The notes beneath the pieces were generated by a model. It ran no database searches, was not told the origin of the DNA, and saw nothing but the letters and a program-made list of their open reading frames with translations. Below are positions 5,825 to 6,496 of a DNA stretch of 6,496 nt, piece by piece. Within the stretch, counting starts at the first letter, position 1. Each line of letters begins with the position of its first letter. The stretch lies in contig JBBKWG010000150.1 in the NCBI GenBank assembly GCA_037968835.1, positions 1-6,496 on the forward strand. The letters are read 5' to 3'. The position numbers were made by a program, and so were the translations under genes. The stretch comes from JBBKWG01 sp037968835. Its GTDB lineage: Bacteria > Pseudomonadota > Alphaproteobacteria > Rhodobacterales > Rhodobacteraceae.

Positions 5825-5851
5825 TTGGCGATCTAGAAGATCATTCGCCAG
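5825..5851. terminator. Inverted repeat at hom convergent junction, possible bidirectional terminator
   Basis: TGGCGA (5826-5831) and TCGCCA (5845-5850) are inverted repeats, extendable by one T-G pair. A nested repeat, GATCT (5830-5834) and AGATC (5838-5842), can form the inner stem around the triplet AGA. The structure starts just after the hom stop and includes the stop codon and last codons of the convergent gene. No clear T-run follows in either direction, so termination here is a proposal only. Confidence 0.4.
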
Positions 5852-6402
5852 AAACCTGAACTCGACAATTCCATCAGCGCAAGTGCCGCAGTAAAGCCGC
5901 GCACCTTCCATGAACGAAATCTGCGCCACAGGAGGCTGGCAAAGACCAGCGACAGGACAAGCTCGAATGAACCGATGACCCCGGCATGGGCGCGGTTGTC
6001 CCAATAGCTGAACGGACTGTTGAAAACCCAATCAGAGATGGGCCAGAAGTGCTGGCGCGCGTCGTGGGTGTGAAGCGGAAAATCAAAGGCCAGATGCAGC
6101 AGGCCCGAGCCGGAAAATGCTGTCAGAACCTGGGATTTCCGCCACAAGGCGACGCCAAGAAGCAATCCCCAAATCACGAAACTGTTGTCGACGGCAAAGA
6201 CGGCCTGCCAGGCGTCGGAATAGTAATACTCGCGGAAGACGACGACCGGAGGGACGTTCAGAACCCAGATCGAGACGCCGACCATGAGATAGAGCGAAAT
6301 ATCGGGCGTCAGCGCACCCGCGAACGAGGCGGCGGCGGTGCCTTTGCGATCAGGGTGGGCAAATGCAGCCGCGCCGAAAAGCAGATGCGCAGGCGTGTTC
6401 AC
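5833..6402 (-). CDS. Integral membrane protein, YdjM/DUF457-like predicted metal-dependent hydrolase
   Basis: 189-residue protein with several hydrophobic segments (about 23-58, 72-87, 142-158 and possibly 168-180). It resembles the membrane-bound metal-dependent hydrolase group of E. coli YdjM. It starts MNTPAHLLFG with H6, has a Pro-Asp motif at a helix end (LTPDISLYLM, D34), and has a His/Asp cluster in HLAFDFPLHTHDARQHFWP (H103, D107, H111, H113, about 103-121). Such residues could bind a metal at the membrane, but the substrate and activity of the group are unknown to me. The start is GTG at 6402; the frame upstream contains no other usable start before an in-frame stop, and the Shine-Dalgarno is weak. 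It lies 28 bases after the end of a probable co-directional gene and converges with hom. Family assignment is by motif resemblance only. Confidence 0.8.
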   Translation of the reverse strand: MNTPAHLLFGAAAFAHPDRKGTAAASFAGALTPDISLYLMVGVSIWVLNVPPVVVFREYYYSDAWQAVFAVDNSFVIWGLLLGVALWRKSQVLTAFSGSGLLHLAFDFPLHTHDARQHFWPISDWVFNSPFSYWDNRAHAGVIGSFELVLSLVFASLLWRRFRSWKVRGFTAALALMELSSSGFWRMIF

Positions 6403-6430
6403 CCGTGGCGTTTCAACATCGGATTGGAGT

Positions 6431-6496
6431 TCACTCGAATTCGCGCGCGGTCAGTGCCCGGTGGATTTCCCGCCGGACGAGTTTGCGCACGTTTCG
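6431..6496 (-). CDS. Probable 3' end of a gene running in from the right edge
   Basis: Read on the - strand from the window edge, one frame is open for 21 codons and ends in TGA at 6433-6431: RNVRKLVRREIHRALTAREFE. The fragment is basic and helical in character, consistent with a protein C-terminus. Its stop lies 28 bases before the GTG of the membrane-protein gene, a spacing typical of an operon. The fragment is too short to identify a family, and an open frame of this length could arise by chance. Confidence 0.4.
   Translation of the reverse strand, partial: RNVRKLVRREIHRALTAREFE

Noticed and set aside
1..6496. A new defence, mobile or secondary-metabolite system
   Set aside because: No nuclease, recombinase, toxin-antitoxin pair, repeat array or composition break is visible. 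The genes fit pilus assembly, a small regulator operon and amino-acid biosynthesis.

Overview
The window looks like chromosomal DNA of an alphaproteobacterium, most likely a marine-type member of the Rhodobacterales (Roseobacter/Rhodobacteraceae). This rests on GC-rich codon use, the character of the TadG/TadE-like proteins, and the resemblance of the homoserine dehydrogenase and its small lipoprotein neighbour to proteins I associate with that group. No taxonomic search was run. No rRNA, tRNA, CRISPR array, insertion sequence or phage gene is visible.

Left part (1-2957, + strand): a tightly coupled three-gene operon for the tight-adherence (Tad/Flp) pilus system. It encodes a TadG-like protein with an N-terminal membrane anchor and a von Willebrand factor A (vWA) domain, then two pseudopilin-like TadE-family proteins. 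Stop and start codons overlap at both joints (ATGA and TGATG), and each downstream gene has a Shine-Dalgarno sequence inside the preceding gene. The ATPase, secretin and Flp pilin genes of the system are not in the window.

Middle part (2965-4133, - strand): a two-gene operon of a TetR-family repressor followed by a small two-pass membrane protein, joined by a GTGA overlap. In front of tetR is the most informative regulatory structure in the window. A palindrome (TGAAC-N4-GTTCA) fills the spacer of a sigma70-like promoter whose predicted transcription start falls on the ATG of the repressor. This suggests an autoregulated, leaderless tetR message.

Right part (4134-5822, + strand): a small Rhodobacterales-type lipoprotein gene diverges from tetR and is followed by hom, a monofunctional homoserine dehydrogenase with a C-terminal ACT domain. 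A short hairpin lies between them.

Far right (5833-6496, - strand): a small integral-membrane protein resembling the YdjM/DUF457 'membrane-bound metal-dependent hydrolase' group, preceded by what seems to be the last 21 codons of a further gene running in from the right edge.

Both convergent junctions (2957/2965 and 5822/5833) are only 7 and 10 bases long. Each carries an inverted repeat built partly from the coding ends of the two genes, a possible compact bidirectional terminator. Overall this is mostly ordinary core and surface-structure gene content. I see no convincing new multi-gene system. The items most worth checking are the promoter/operator/leaderless arrangement of tetR and the vWA pilus protein with its two large insertions.
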